This document shows, one piece after another, positions 36,203 to 45,461 of a stretch of 64,000 bases of DNA. How positions within the stretch are numbered: position 1 is the stretch's first letter; each line of letters opens with the position of its first letter. A program made the translations under genes and the position numbers. The DNA lies in NCBI RefSeq assembly GCF_005221385.1, contig NZ_CP039903.1, positions 2,415,001 to 2,479,000 on the forward strand, read 5' to 3'. The notes beneath the pieces were generated by a model, which was given only the letters and a program-made list of their open reading frames with translations, had not been told where the DNA came from and made no database searches. This DNA comes from Agrobacterium tumefaciens. GTDB taxonomy: Bacteria; Pseudomonadota; Alphaproteobacteria; Rhizobiales; Rhizobiaceae.

Positions 36203-37543
36203 TCAGGCTTTGATGATGTGTTTTGCGGCAATATCTCGCCGCGCAAAGACATTTCGCGTGTCGATGATCAGCGGCGCCCATTCGCCGAGTGCGGCATAAT
36301 TAACATTGTCATGGTCGGTGGCCACGAGAACGGCGTCGAAAGCGCCGATCGTCTGCCTGTCCCATGACACTGATTTCATGCCCATCAGATGGCTGTATTC
36401 GCGGGTTTTCGGAATTTCCGCCACATGCGGATCATAATAGGCCGCTTCACCACCGCGCTCCTGGATAAGTTCGATGAGCTTCAGCGAGGGGCTTTCGCGA
36501 ATATCGGGCACATTCTTTTTGTAGGCGAGGCCGACGACCAGAACCTTCGAACGGCTGAGCGCCTTGCCGGAGTGAATATCGAGCGCTTCAGCAACCCGCC
36601 CGACGACGTGGCGTGGCATGCCGGTGTTGATTTCCCCGGCAAGCTCGATGAACCGCGTCGGCAATTCATATTCGCGTGATTTCCAGGTGAGGTAGAACGG
36701 ATCGATCGGTATGCAGTGGCCGCCGAGGCCCGGACCAGGATAAAACGGCATGAAACCGAAAGGCTTGGTTTTCGCCGCGTCGATCACTTCCCATATGTCG
36801 ATGCCCATGGCCTCGTAGACGACCTTGAGTTCATTGACGAGCGCTATATTGACGGCACGGAAGACGTTTTCGGTGATTTTCACCGCCTCAGCCGTAGCGT
36901 TTGTCGAAACGGGCACGATCTTTTTGACAACCGAACCATAAAACGCGGCCATCATTTTTCCGGCCGCTTCGCCATCGCCGGCGACGACCTTCGGAATGGT
37001 CGAAGTCTCGAAATCGCGATTGCCGGGATCTTCCCGCTCGGGCGAAAAGCCGATGAAGAAATCAACGCCGGAAACAAGCCCGCTGCTCTCCAGAATGGTC
37101 TTCACCACCCCGTCGGTCGTGCCGGGATAGGTGGTCGATTCCAGTACCACGAGCTGCCCCTTGCGCAGATGCGCGGCAATATCCCGACAGGTCTTTTCGA
37201 CATAGGAAAGGTCCGGCTCGCGATATTTCGTAAGCGGCGTCGGCACGCAGATGGCGATCACATCACATTCGGCCAGTCGGGTGAAATCTGCGGTCGCGAC
37301 GAAACCGTCGTCCTGCCTGACACTTGCCAGCACCTCATCGGATACCGCCTCGATATAGCTGCGGCCCGCATCGATCGCGGTAATTTTACCGGGGTCGATA
37401 TCGAAGCCGACGACCCTGAACCCGGCCTTGGCAACCGTCATGGCCAGCGGCAAGCCGACATAGCCGAGGCCGATCACACCCGCCTTGGCGGTTTTGTTTT
37501 CGATGCTGGAAAGCAGGTTCTGGGAAACGTCAGAAGAATTCAA
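36203..37543 (-). CDS. UDP-N-acetylglucosamine/nucleotide-sugar 6-dehydrogenase (WbpA/Tvi-like)
   Basis: NAD-dependent oxidation of a UDP-hexosamine or UDP-hexose at C6 to the uronic acid. The protein is 446 aa: N-terminal Rossmann domain (GVIGLGYVGLPLAMTVAKAGF), central UDPGDH domain with catalytic Cys277 in GLGGHCIPIDP, and a C-terminal UDP-binding domain (VLVVGLAYKKNVPDIRESPSL). The start is a TTG at 37543; no in-frame ATG is available upstream because of a TGA, and GGAG lies 9 nt before it. It is divergent from a GT4 gene, consistent with a role in capsule or LPS sugar supply. Confidence 0.9.
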   Translation of the reverse strand: MNSSDVSQNLLSSIENKTAKAGVIGLGYVGLPLAMTVAKAGFRVVGFDIDPGKITAIDAGRSYIEAVSDEVLASVRQDDGFVATADFTRLAECDVIAICVPTPLTKYREPDLSYVEKTCRDIAAHLRKGQLVVLESTTYPGTTDGVVKTILESSGLVSGVDFFIGFSPEREDPGNRDFETSTIPKVVAGDGEAAGKMMAAFYGSVVKKIVPVSTNATAEAVKITENVFRAVNIALVNELKVVYEAMGIDIWEVIDAAKTKPFGFMPFYPGPGLGGHCIPIDPFYLTWKSREYELPTRFIELAGEINTGMPRHVVGRVAEALDIHSGKALSRSKVLVVGLAYKKNVPDIRESPSLKLIELIQERGGEAAYYDPHVAEIPKTREYSHLMGMKSVSWDRQTIGAFDAVLVATDHDNVNYAALGEWAPLIIDTRNVFARRDIAAKHIIKA

Positions 37544-37670
37544 AGCGTGTCACGCTCCGCGCATGTGCAAAAGATGCCTTTCAGTTGGGCAAGAATGGCC
37601 GGGCTGTCAAGGCTCGTCCCTTTCAAATTCCGGTTGACGCAGGAACCGCCGCCAACGCACAACCGTCGGC

Positions 37671-38768
37671 ATGAAGATCGCTTTTTATTCGCCGCTCAAA
37701 TCGCCCAACCATCCCGTTCCTTCCGGAGACCGGTTGATGGGGCGCCTGCTGATGCAGGCGATGATGATGGGCGGCCACACGGTCTTCGTTGCTTCCGAAC
37801 TGCGCAGCTTTTTGAAACAGGCGGACGATCCGGCACGAACCTCGCTTGTCGATGCGGCCGAGCGTGAAATCGAGACGATGACCAAGCGCTGGGAACAGGA
37901 AGGCGCGCCGGACCTCTGGTTCTGTTACCACCCTTACTACAAGGCCCCGGATTTACTCGGGCCGGAACTCACCAGCCGTTTCGATATTGCCTACGTCACC
38001 GCCGAGGCCTCCTATTCGCCAAAGCGCAATGCCATGGGCTGGCAGGCGATACAGGATGAATTGCTGGCCGCATTGAACGCGGCCGCGGTCAATATCTGCT
38101 TCACCGCACGGGATCGCGAAGGGCTTTTGCGCGCTTCCCCAACCCTGCACTCTGCAATGTTGCCGCCCTTTATCGATACCGAAAAGTTTCTTGCGAATGC
38201 CCCAGACCCGACACCGGCAAAGCTCATCACCGTCGCCATGATGCGGGCGGGCGACAAGCTGAACAGCTATCGCGCGCTTTCTGAAGCACTCGCTTTGTTA
38301 CCGCAGGATCTCGACTGGACGCTGGATATCATCGGTGACGGGCCGGAACGCGGCGCCATAGAGGCCATGTTCAGCGCATTTCCCGACAACCGTCTTGTCT
38401 GGCACGGAGAAACAACCGCAACCGAGATCGCCGCGCTTCTTTCCAAAGCATCCCTCTATGTCTGGCCCGGCCATGGCGAGGCCTATGGTCTTGCCTATCT
38501 TGAGGCACAGGCCGCCGGCCTGCCGGTGGTGGCCGAAAAAGTGGCCGGTGTTCCCGAAGTGGTAAAATCCGGCATCACAGGATTACTGACACCGGAAAAT
38601 GATACAGCCGCCTATGCCGACGCAATCAAAACCCTGCTGGGCAATGACAGGCAGCGCGAAGAACTGGCAAAAGCGGCCCGCCATTTCGTCGTCAATGAAC
38701 GATCGCTGGAAAACGCCGCAACAACGCTGGACCATATCCTGCTGCAAGCAAAGGCGCGAAGATCATGA
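37671..38768 (+). CDS. Glycosyltransferase family 4 protein
   Basis: A 365-aa GT-B glycosyltransferase. The N-terminal domain begins KIAFYSPLKSPNHPVPSGDRLMGRLL. The C-terminal nucleotide-sugar domain carries the GT4 E-x7-E motif in GHGEAYGLAYLEAQAAGLPVV. No membrane segments are present, so it works at the cytoplasmic face. Its stop overlaps the deacetylase start by 4 bp (ATGA). It likely builds a surface glycan with its neighbours; donor and acceptor are unknown. Confidence 0.9.
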   Translation: MKIAFYSPLKSPNHPVPSGDRLMGRLLMQAMMMGGHTVFVASELRSFLKQADDPARTSLVDAAEREIETMTKRWEQEGAPDLWFCYHPYYKAPDLLGPELTSRFDIAYVTAEASYSPKRNAMGWQAIQDELLAALNAAAVNICFTARDREGLLRASPTLHSAMLPPFIDTEKFLANAPDPTPAKLITVAMMRAGDKLNSYRALSEALALLPQDLDWTLDIIGDGPERGAIEAMFSAFPDNRLVWHGETTATEIAALLSKASLYVWPGHGEAYGLAYLEAQAAGLPVVAEKVAGVPEVVKSGITGLLTPENDTAAYADAIKTLLGNDRQREELAKAARHFVVNERSLENAATTLDHILLQAKARRS

Positions 38769-39508
38769 GTGTAGAAAAACTGGTTGCAGCACTGGATGAA
38801 TGCAGCCGGCGCGGCATGACCGCCGATCTCTGGCTCCGGGACGACGATGCCGTGAAGCCGACATCCGCGCTCGATACGCTGCTTGATCTTTGCCGCAGCT
38901 TTTCCGTTCCGGTCACCCTCGCAGTCATTCCCGAAATGACGACGGACAGGCTCGCGCAATATCTGGATGCGTCAGATATTGCCCATGTGGCCGTGCATGG
39001 CTGGTCGCACACAAATTATGCCGGGAACGGCGAGAAGAAACAGGAACTCGGAGCTCACCGGGAGCTTTCCCTCGTTCTCGACGAATTGCAATCCGGACTG
39101 GATAAACTCCACGACCTGCATGGCACACGTTTCGTGCCGATGCTCGTGCCGCCATGGAACCGCGTGGATGGCATTGTCATCGAGGGATTGGCGGGTCTCG
39201 GATATCGCGCCCTGTCCGTTTTCGGCCCGGAAAAAAACACCCTGCCGCCGCGTCTGAACACCCATGTCGACGTGATCGACTGGCACGGCAGCCGAGGCGG
39301 CCGCGACGACGACATCCTTTTCGCCGAAACCGCTGCCCGCATCCTGAAGACTGCCGAAGACGGCGGCACCACCGGCATCCTCACCCATCATCTCGTGCAC
39401 GACGAGAATGTCTGGCGTTTTCTTCGTCGGTTTTTCGAAGCAACCAAAAATCATCCCGCTGCTAGATGGCGCTCTTCCAGAGACCTCGTTGACGAAATCT
39501 CACCATGA
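38765..39508 (+). CDS. Polysaccharide deacetylase-like protein (NodB/CE4 fold)
   Basis: A 247-aa protein with the CE4 metal triad: the Asp run in WLRDDDA (Asp26-28) and HX3H at His78 and His82 (HGWSHTN). PPWNR and GILTHHLVHD stand in for later motifs. It has no signal peptide, so unlike most CE4 enzymes it would act in the cytoplasm on a precursor. It overlaps the GT4 gene by 4 bp and the convergent GT32 gene by 9 bp. Confidence 0.85.
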   Translation: MSVEKLVAALDECSRRGMTADLWLRDDDAVKPTSALDTLLDLCRSFSVPVTLAVIPEMTTDRLAQYLDASDIAHVAVHGWSHTNYAGNGEKKQELGAHRELSLVLDELQSGLDKLHDLHGTRFVPMLVPPWNRVDGIVIEGLAGLGYRALSVFGPEKNTLPPRLNTHVDVIDWHGSRGGRDDDILFAETAARILKTAEDGGTTGILTHHLVHDENVWRFLRRFFEATKNHPAARWRSSRDLVDEISP

Positions 39509-40459
39509 TTTCCAGGCGATCAGCAGACCATTCGCCTCGGTGAGCTCCTGCCGAAGCGCTTCGACCGCCGCAAACGGCGTGCGATCGGCAAGAGACGCAG
39601 CAACGAACGCCGCCGGTGCGAGGCTGATGCTTCCCTCCCGGGCGATGACAGTAAAAATCAGCGGTCCGGTCGACCACCAGGCCGGTGCGCGCGGCATTTC
39701 CTTGACGATACCGGGAAACGCCTCCAGCATCCTGCGAAAAACCGGATGACCTGCGGGAGCGGCGATAAAGGAGTTGGCAAGCAACATGCTGCCCTGCCCC
39801 GTATCACGCGGCGTTTTTTCGTCGAATGCCGTCAGCCCCACCAGAGGCAGGAATGCATCGAAACTCACATCGTCACGCGCCGGATACCAGTCGCAATCGA
39901 GATAAATGCCGCCAAACCGTTCCAGTACAATATAACGGGCCACATCCACCGCGCCCGGATAATCTCCCTGATCCAGCATGGTCTTGAAGACGGCGTCTGC
40001 AAACACGCCTTCCCGCTCAAGATCGGCCTCCCGCCAGAGGCGGTAGCCATATCCGTGCCTTGCGGCATGAGCGGCCCAGGCTTCCACCGATACCGGCGGG
40101 GCTTTTTGCCCGATCCATATCTGGTGGATGAACCGAGGCACATTTTCCCTGCTTTTGAGATTGAGCGTGTGGCGCTCTTCCGGCGAAAACTGTGCATATT
40201 TTGCCAGCACATGAGGCGGCGGCACCAGCGTATATTGGTAACCGATTTTGGCAACCATATCGCCTTCCGCCTTGGCAAGGCGCAATCGCGCCGCGTGCAG
40301 CCGGCGTGGCAGGCCAAGCACCGTCCGCTCGCCCATCAGGTGCCCATCTTTTTCCGCAACCAGAGATAGGAGAAGCACGTGCGCTTCCGCATATTGGCCG
40401 TCATTTTGCAACTGTCGGGCTTTCTCCAGCTGCGCGTCATAATATTTCTTGTCGGACAT
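39500..40459 (-). CDS. GT32-family glycosyltransferase (OCH1-like, DXD type)
   Basis: A 319-aa protein with an N-terminal helical repeat-like region (about 1-70) and a GT-A catalytic domain. Hallmarks are PRFIHQIWIG and DVARYIVLERFGGIYLDCDW, where Asp-Cys-Asp is the metal-binding DXD. It likely transfers a hexose from a nucleotide sugar to a surface glycan. It is convergent with the deacetylase gene, overlapping by 9 nt. Confidence 0.88.
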   Translation of the reverse strand: MSDKKYYDAQLEKARQLQNDGQYAEAHVLLLSLVAEKDGHLMGERTVLGLPRRLHAARLRLAKAEGDMVAKIGYQYTLVPPPHVLAKYAQFSPEERHTLNLKSRENVPRFIHQIWIGQKAPPVSVEAWAAHAARHGYGYRLWREADLEREGVFADAVFKTMLDQGDYPGAVDVARYIVLERFGGIYLDCDWYPARDDVSFDAFLPLVGLTAFDEKTPRDTGQGSMLLANSFIAAPAGHPVFRRMLEAFPGIVKEMPRAPAWWSTGPLIFTVIAREGSISLAPAAFVAASLADRTPFAAVEALRQELTEANGLLIAWKSW

Positions 40460-40670
40460 GGATCCTCATCCAGAAACACTCGTTAACATATCGCCAAACA
40501 AGAGCCGTCAGGCAAGCCATTGCGTTTCAGAAGCCGGCTTTGAATTTGCTGCACAATTCGATGTTTCAGAAGCATAGACAGACAACAAACCCTGCGATAA
40601 CGTGCCTTTAAGCCCTCCTGAGCAAATTGTCACAAGGCAACGATAAAGAGACGGCAAGGAACCCTTTGGC

Positions 40671-42563
40671 ATGAGCGCAGGCGCAGATTTGCTCCGTATT
40701 GAAAATCTGCGGGTCTCGTTTTCTCTTATGGGCGGCACCATTGATGCCGTGAGGGGCACCAGCCTTCGCATCCTTCCCGGAAAAGTCACGGCACTTGTGG
40801 GAGAATCCGGCTCGGGCAAATCCGTCATCGGCCAGACCATCATGGGCATCCATCCCAAAACGGCGCGGGTGAACGGCCGGGTGCTCTTCACCGATCCGGA
40901 AAATGCTGCAGCCGGCCCCGTCGATCTGCTGCAATTGCCGAAAGACGGCCGGGAAATCCGCTCGATACGCGGAAACCGCATCGGGCTGATTTTTCAGGAG
41001 CCCATGACCTCCTTTTCGCCGCTGCACACCGTCGGTAATCAGATCGATGAGGCGCTGCGCATCCACAGCATTCTGTCACCGGCGGAACGCGCGGAAAAAA
41101 TGTATGAAACGCTCGACCTCGTAGGGTTTTCCAAACCCAAGAAGGTCGTAAACATGTATCCCTTCGAATTATCCGGCGGCATGCGCCAGCGCGCCATGAT
41201 CGCCATGGCGCTGATCTGTCGTCCGGCGCTGCTGATCGCCGATGAGCCGACGACGGCGCTCGACGTGACCATCCAGGCGCAAATCCTCAAGCTGCTGCGT
41301 GATCTCCAGAGCCGGCTGAACATGAGCATGTTGCTCATCACCCACGATCTCGGCGTGGTGGCAAACATCGCCGACGAAGTTGCCGTGATCTATCAGGGCG
41401 AGATCATGGAAGCCGGAACGGTCGACGAGATTTTCAAGTCGCCAAGCCATCCCTATCTCAAGGGCCTGATGGCCGCCGTGCCGCATTTTGACATGAAGCC
41501 CGGTGAGAGGCTGAAGGCGCTGCGTGAAATCAAGGTTGATCACGAAAGCCTTGTCGGCAAAAAAACCGCTGCGGTGAACAAGACCCCCGGCCCGCTTTTG
41601 ACTGTTGATAACATCAGCAAGACCTTCACGACCCGCAAGTCCAGCTGGTTCCGCAAAGGCGACGCCAACGCCACCAAAGCCGTCAACAGCGTCAGTTTCG
41701 AAATCCGCCGTGGCGAATGCCTCGGGCTGGTGGGCGAGAGCGGCAGCGGCAAGACCACCGTCAGCAAGATCCTCATGCGCGCCGTCCGTCCGGATGAAGG
41801 CTCCGTCACCTTCCACCGTCCGCAGGGCGATATCGACGTCCTCAATGCCAGGGACGGCGACCTCAAGGAGCTGCGCTCGAAAATACAGATGGTCTTTCAG
41901 GACCCCATCTCCTCACTGTCTCCGCGCATGACGGTCGGCAACATCTTAAGCGAGCCGCTGGAAATCCACGGGCGGGGTGATGCGAAATACCGCGCCGAAA
42001 AAGTCCGCAATCTCGTCAAGGCCATCGGCCTTGGAGAAAGCGCGCTGAACCGCTATCCCCACAGCTTCTCCGGCGGCCAGAGGCAGCGCATTGGCATTGC
42101 GAGAGCACTGGCGCTCGGGCCCGAACTGCTGATCTGTGACGAACCCGTTTCCGCACTCGATGTCTCGGTTCAGGCACAGATCCTCAACCTGCTCAAGGAT
42201 TTGCAGAAAGACCTCGGCCTCACCTACCTCTTCATCTCGCACAATCTGGCGGTGGTGGATTATATGGCCGACCGCGTGGCCGTGATGTGCGAAGGCCGCA
42301 TCGTTGAGTTGGCACCACGGGAAATCATGATGCGCTCCCCCGTGCATCCCTACACGAAATCGCTGCTGGCGGCCGTTCCCTTTCCCGACCTCGACCGTCC
42401 GCTCGATTTCCGTACCATTGGGAAAATCAGCGCGACGGGCAAATTCGACTGGGGCAAACAGTTCCGTGACGAGGGTGATGGCGACATGATTTCCGCCGAT
42501 CTGGGCGACGGCCACTTCGTTCTCGCAAACGGCAACGTTGATATCCGGGAGCTTCGCCCTTGA
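40671..42563 (+). CDS. Oligopeptide-type ABC transporter, fused double ATPase (YejF-like)
   Basis: A 630-aa protein holding two complete ATPase domains of the DppD/DppF type. The first has Walker A GESGSGKS and signature LSGGMRQRAMIAMAL; the second has GESGSGKT and FSGGQRQRIGIARAL. Walker B sequences are LLIADEPTTALD and LLICDEPVSALD. The C-terminal oligopeptide/dipeptide signatures are present (SHPYLKGL and HPYTKSLLAA). It leads a four-gene importer operon and overlaps the binding-protein gene by 4 bp. Confidence 0.93.
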   Translation: MSAGADLLRIENLRVSFSLMGGTIDAVRGTSLRILPGKVTALVGESGSGKSVIGQTIMGIHPKTARVNGRVLFTDPENAAAGPVDLLQLPKDGREIRSIRGNRIGLIFQEPMTSFSPLHTVGNQIDEALRIHSILSPAERAEKMYETLDLVGFSKPKKVVNMYPFELSGGMRQRAMIAMALICRPALLIADEPTTALDVTIQAQILKLLRDLQSRLNMSMLLITHDLGVVANIADEVAVIYQGEIMEAGTVDEIFKSPSHPYLKGLMAAVPHFDMKPGERLKALREIKVDHESLVGKKTAAVNKTPGPLLTVDNISKTFTTRKSSWFRKGDANATKAVNSVSFEIRRGECLGLVGESGSGKTTVSKILMRAVRPDEGSVTFHRPQGDIDVLNARDGDLKELRSKIQMVFQDPISSLSPRMTVGNILSEPLEIHGRGDAKYRAEKVRNLVKAIGLGESALNRYPHSFSGGQRQRIGIARALALGPELLICDEPVSALDVSVQAQILNLLKDLQKDLGLTYLFISHNLAVVDYMADRVAVMCEGRIVELAPREIMMRSPVHPYTKSLLAAVPFPDLDRPLDFRTIGKISATGKFDWGKQFRDEGDGDMISADLGDGHFVLANGNVDIRELRP

Positions 42564-44461
42564 TCACGCGCCGCACCACTCTCGCCCTGCTGGCCTCCGT
42601 CTTCCTGCCGGCCTATGCGCGCGCCGCCTATACCGACCCCGATTATTTCAAAGAAAAGCGGGAAAAGGGCGAGTTGCCCGACGTTGCGGAACGCCTGCCG
42701 AAAAACCCCCGCGTCATGAATATGAAATCGCTCGGCCGCGAGCCGGGAAAACATGGCGGCTCCGTGCGCATGCTCATCGGCGGCCAACGCGATATCAGGC
42801 TGATGCCTATCAGCAATTATGCCCGGCTGGTCGGTTATGACGAAAAATTCGAGCTGCACCCGGACATTCTGGAAAGCTACGACGTTCAGGAAGAACGCAT
42901 CTTCACCTTCAAGCTGCGCGAGGGCCACAAATGGTCCGATGGCAGCGACTTTACCTCGGAGGATTTCCGCTATTTCTGGGAGGATGTCGCTCTCAATAAG
43001 GAAATCCATAAGGGCGGTCCGCCGATCGAACTTCTGGTCAACAACAATCCGCCCCTGATCGAAGTCGTCGACCAGATGACCGTGCGTTACACCTGGGAAG
43101 GTCCGAACCCGGATTTTCTGGCGAAACTTGCAGCTGCCTCGCCGGCGAGACTGTTCCTGCCCGCCGCTTATATGAAGCAGTTCCACATCAAATATCAGAC
43201 TGCCGAAAATCTCGCCAAACTCATCAAGAAGAACAAGGCGGATGACTGGAGCGGTCTGCATATCAAGATGTCGCGGCAGGTGCGTCCGGAAAACCCCGCT
43301 TTGCCAACGCTGGACGCATGGCGCAACACGACCTCGCCACCGGCCGAACAGTTCGTGTTCGAGCGCAACCCCTATTACCATCGCGTCGATGAAAACGGCC
43401 TGCAGCTGCCCTATCTCGATCGCTTCCTGCTGAACGTCACCTCATCCGACATTATCTCGGCCAAAACGGCATCCGGCGACAGCGATCTGCAATATTTCGG
43501 CCTCGATTTCGCCGACTACACCTTCCTGAAGGATGCCGAAAAGCGCTTCCCCCTGAAGGTCAACCTTTACAAGCGCTCGCAAGGATCGCGCGTTGCGCTT
43601 CTGCCGAACCTCAATTGCGCCGACCCGGCATGGCGGGGTTATTTCCAGGATGTGCGGGTGCGCCGTGCACTGTCCCTTGCGATCAACCGGCACGAAATCA
43701 ACATGGTCTGTTTTTACGGGCTGGCGAAGGAAAGCGCCGACACGGTTCTGCCGGAAAGCCCGCTCTACCGGCCGGAATTTGCCGAAGCCTGGAGCGCCTT
43801 CGACCGCGCGGCAGCCAACAGGCTGCTCGATGAAGTGGGTCTCGACAAGCGCGACAATGCCGGCATAAGGCTCCTGCCCGATGGCCGCCCGGCCTATATC
43901 ATCGTTGAGACGACAGGCGAAAGCACGCTCGAGACAGACGTGATGGAGCTGGTGACGGATCATTGGCGGCATATCGGCGTTGCGGTTTCGGTCCGCCCCA
44001 CCCAGCGCGATGTCTTCCGCAAGCGCGCCATGGGCGGTGAGGTGATGATGTCGGTATGGATGGGCATGGACAATGGTGTGCCGACCCCGGACATGCTGCC
44101 TTCCGGCCTTGCGCCCACCGGTGACGACCAGTTGCAATGGCCGGTCTGGGGCATCCATTATCTTTCCGGCGGCCGCGAAGGCAAGGAGCCCGATTTGCCG
44201 GAGGCGGCACATCTGCTCGGCCTCCTGAAAAAATGGCGCCGAAGCGTCACCGAGGAAGAGCGCGAGGCCATCTGGCTGGAAATGCTGGGCATCTATACGC
44301 AGCAGGTATTTTCCATCGGCATCGTCAACGGCGCGCTTCAGCCTGTCGTCCATGTCAAACGGATGCGAAACGTGCCGGAAAAAGCGCTTTTCGGTTATGA
44401 ACCCACATCGTATCTCGGCGTCTACCTGCCGGATGCCTTCTGGTACGACGGGGACGCCTGA
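42560..44461 (+). CDS. Extracellular solute-binding protein, family 5 (peptide-type)
   Basis: A 633-aa periplasmic protein. The signal peptide TLALLASVFLPAYARA is preceded by Arg-Arg (ITRRTT), compatible with Sec or Tat export. Family 5 landmarks are FTFKLREGHKWSDGSDFTSEDFRY and VRRALSLAINRHEIN. It is longer than typical DppA, as in the YejA-like group that binds peptides or modified sugars. The start is a TTG whose last bases overlap the ATPase stop (TTGA). The ligand is unknown. Confidence 0.9.
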   Translation: MITRRTTLALLASVFLPAYARAAYTDPDYFKEKREKGELPDVAERLPKNPRVMNMKSLGREPGKHGGSVRMLIGGQRDIRLMPISNYARLVGYDEKFELHPDILESYDVQEERIFTFKLREGHKWSDGSDFTSEDFRYFWEDVALNKEIHKGGPPIELLVNNNPPLIEVVDQMTVRYTWEGPNPDFLAKLAAASPARLFLPAAYMKQFHIKYQTAENLAKLIKKNKADDWSGLHIKMSRQVRPENPALPTLDAWRNTTSPPAEQFVFERNPYYHRVDENGLQLPYLDRFLLNVTSSDIISAKTASGDSDLQYFGLDFADYTFLKDAEKRFPLKVNLYKRSQGSRVALLPNLNCADPAWRGYFQDVRVRRALSLAINRHEINMVCFYGLAKESADTVLPESPLYRPEFAEAWSAFDRAAANRLLDEVGLDKRDNAGIRLLPDGRPAYIIVETTGESTLETDVMELVTDHWRHIGVAVSVRPTQRDVFRKRAMGGEVMMSVWMGMDNGVPTPDMLPSGLAPTGDDQLQWPVWGIHYLSGGREGKEPDLPEAAHLLGLLKKWRRSVTEEEREAIWLEMLGIYTQQVFSIGIVNGALQPVVHVKRMRNVPEKALFGYEPTSYLGVYLPDAFWYDGDA

Positions 44462-44462
44462 T

Positions 44463-45461
44463 ATGCTGCGATATATTCTCAAGCGCATCCTCGTCATGAT
44501 CCCCACGCTGATCCTGATTTCGATGCTGGTCTTCACCATCATCGAACTGCCGCCGGGCGATTATTTCGAAAGCTATGTCGCCGAACTGCGTGCCATGGGC
44601 GAGACGGCCAACCTTGCCGAAATCGAAGAGCTGCGCGTCCGCTACGGCTTCGACCAGCCTGCTCCGATTCGCTACTTCCGCTGGGCGACGGGCATGCTGG
44701 TCGGCGATTTCGGTTATTCCTTCGAATATCAGCTGCCCGTTAGCGATGTCGTCGGAGATCGCCTCTGGCTCACGGTTCTCGTGTCGTTCCTCACCATCAT
44801 CGTCACCTGGCTGATCGCCTTTCCAATCGGCATCTACTCTGCCACGCATAAATATAGCTGGGGCGATTATGGCCTGACCTTTCTCGGCCTGCTCGGCATC
44901 GCCATCCCCAACTTCATGCTGGCGCTGATCCTGATGTATTTTGCCAATATCTGGTTCGGCATCTCCATCGGCCATCTGATGGATCGGGAATATCTGAACC
45001 AGGCGATGAGCTGGGCGAAGTTCAGATCGATCCTCGAACATATCTGGATACCCGTCCTCATCATCGGAACGGCTGGCACAGCCGGCATGATCCGCCGCCT
45101 GCGCGCCAATCTTCTGGACGAATTGCAGAAACAATATGTCGTCACCGCCCGGGCCAAGGGCCTGCACCCCTTCAAGGTGCTGACCAAATACCCTTTGCGC
45201 ATGGCGCTGAATTTCTTCATCTCGGATATCGGCTCGATCCTGCCCGCCATCATATCAGGTGCGGAAATCACCGCCGTCGTCCTGTCGCTCGAGACCACCG
45301 GCCCCATGCTCATCCGGGCCCTGCAAAGCCAGGACATGTATCTGGCCGGTTCGTTCCTGATGTTCCTCGCTTTCCTGACGGTGATCGGCGTTCTGGTGTC
45401 GGATATCGCCCTTGCCATACTCGACCCGCGAATCCGCTTCGGAGGTGGTAACGTCAAATGA
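44463..45461 (+). CDS. Oligopeptide-type ABC transporter permease (YejB/DppB-like)
   Basis: A 332-aa inner-membrane subunit, about six helices, starting MLRYILKRILVMIPTLILIS as DppB/YejB proteins do. The EAA-like loop is VVTARAKGLHPFKVLTKYPLRMALN. It follows the binding-protein gene after 1 nt and overlaps the second permease by 4 bp (ATGA). An upstream in-frame extension would lie inside the binding-protein gene and was not used. Confidence 0.93.
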   Translation: MLRYILKRILVMIPTLILISMLVFTIIELPPGDYFESYVAELRAMGETANLAEIEELRVRYGFDQPAPIRYFRWATGMLVGDFGYSFEYQLPVSDVVGDRLWLTVLVSFLTIIVTWLIAFPIGIYSATHKYSWGDYGLTFLGLLGIAIPNFMLALILMYFANIWFGISIGHLMDREYLNQAMSWAKFRSILEHIWIPVLIIGTAGTAGMIRRLRANLLDELQKQYVVTARAKGLHPFKVLTKYPLRMALNFFISDIGSILPAIISGAEITAVVLSLETTGPMLIRALQSQDMYLAGSFLMFLAFLTVIGVLVSDIALAILDPRIRFGGGNVK

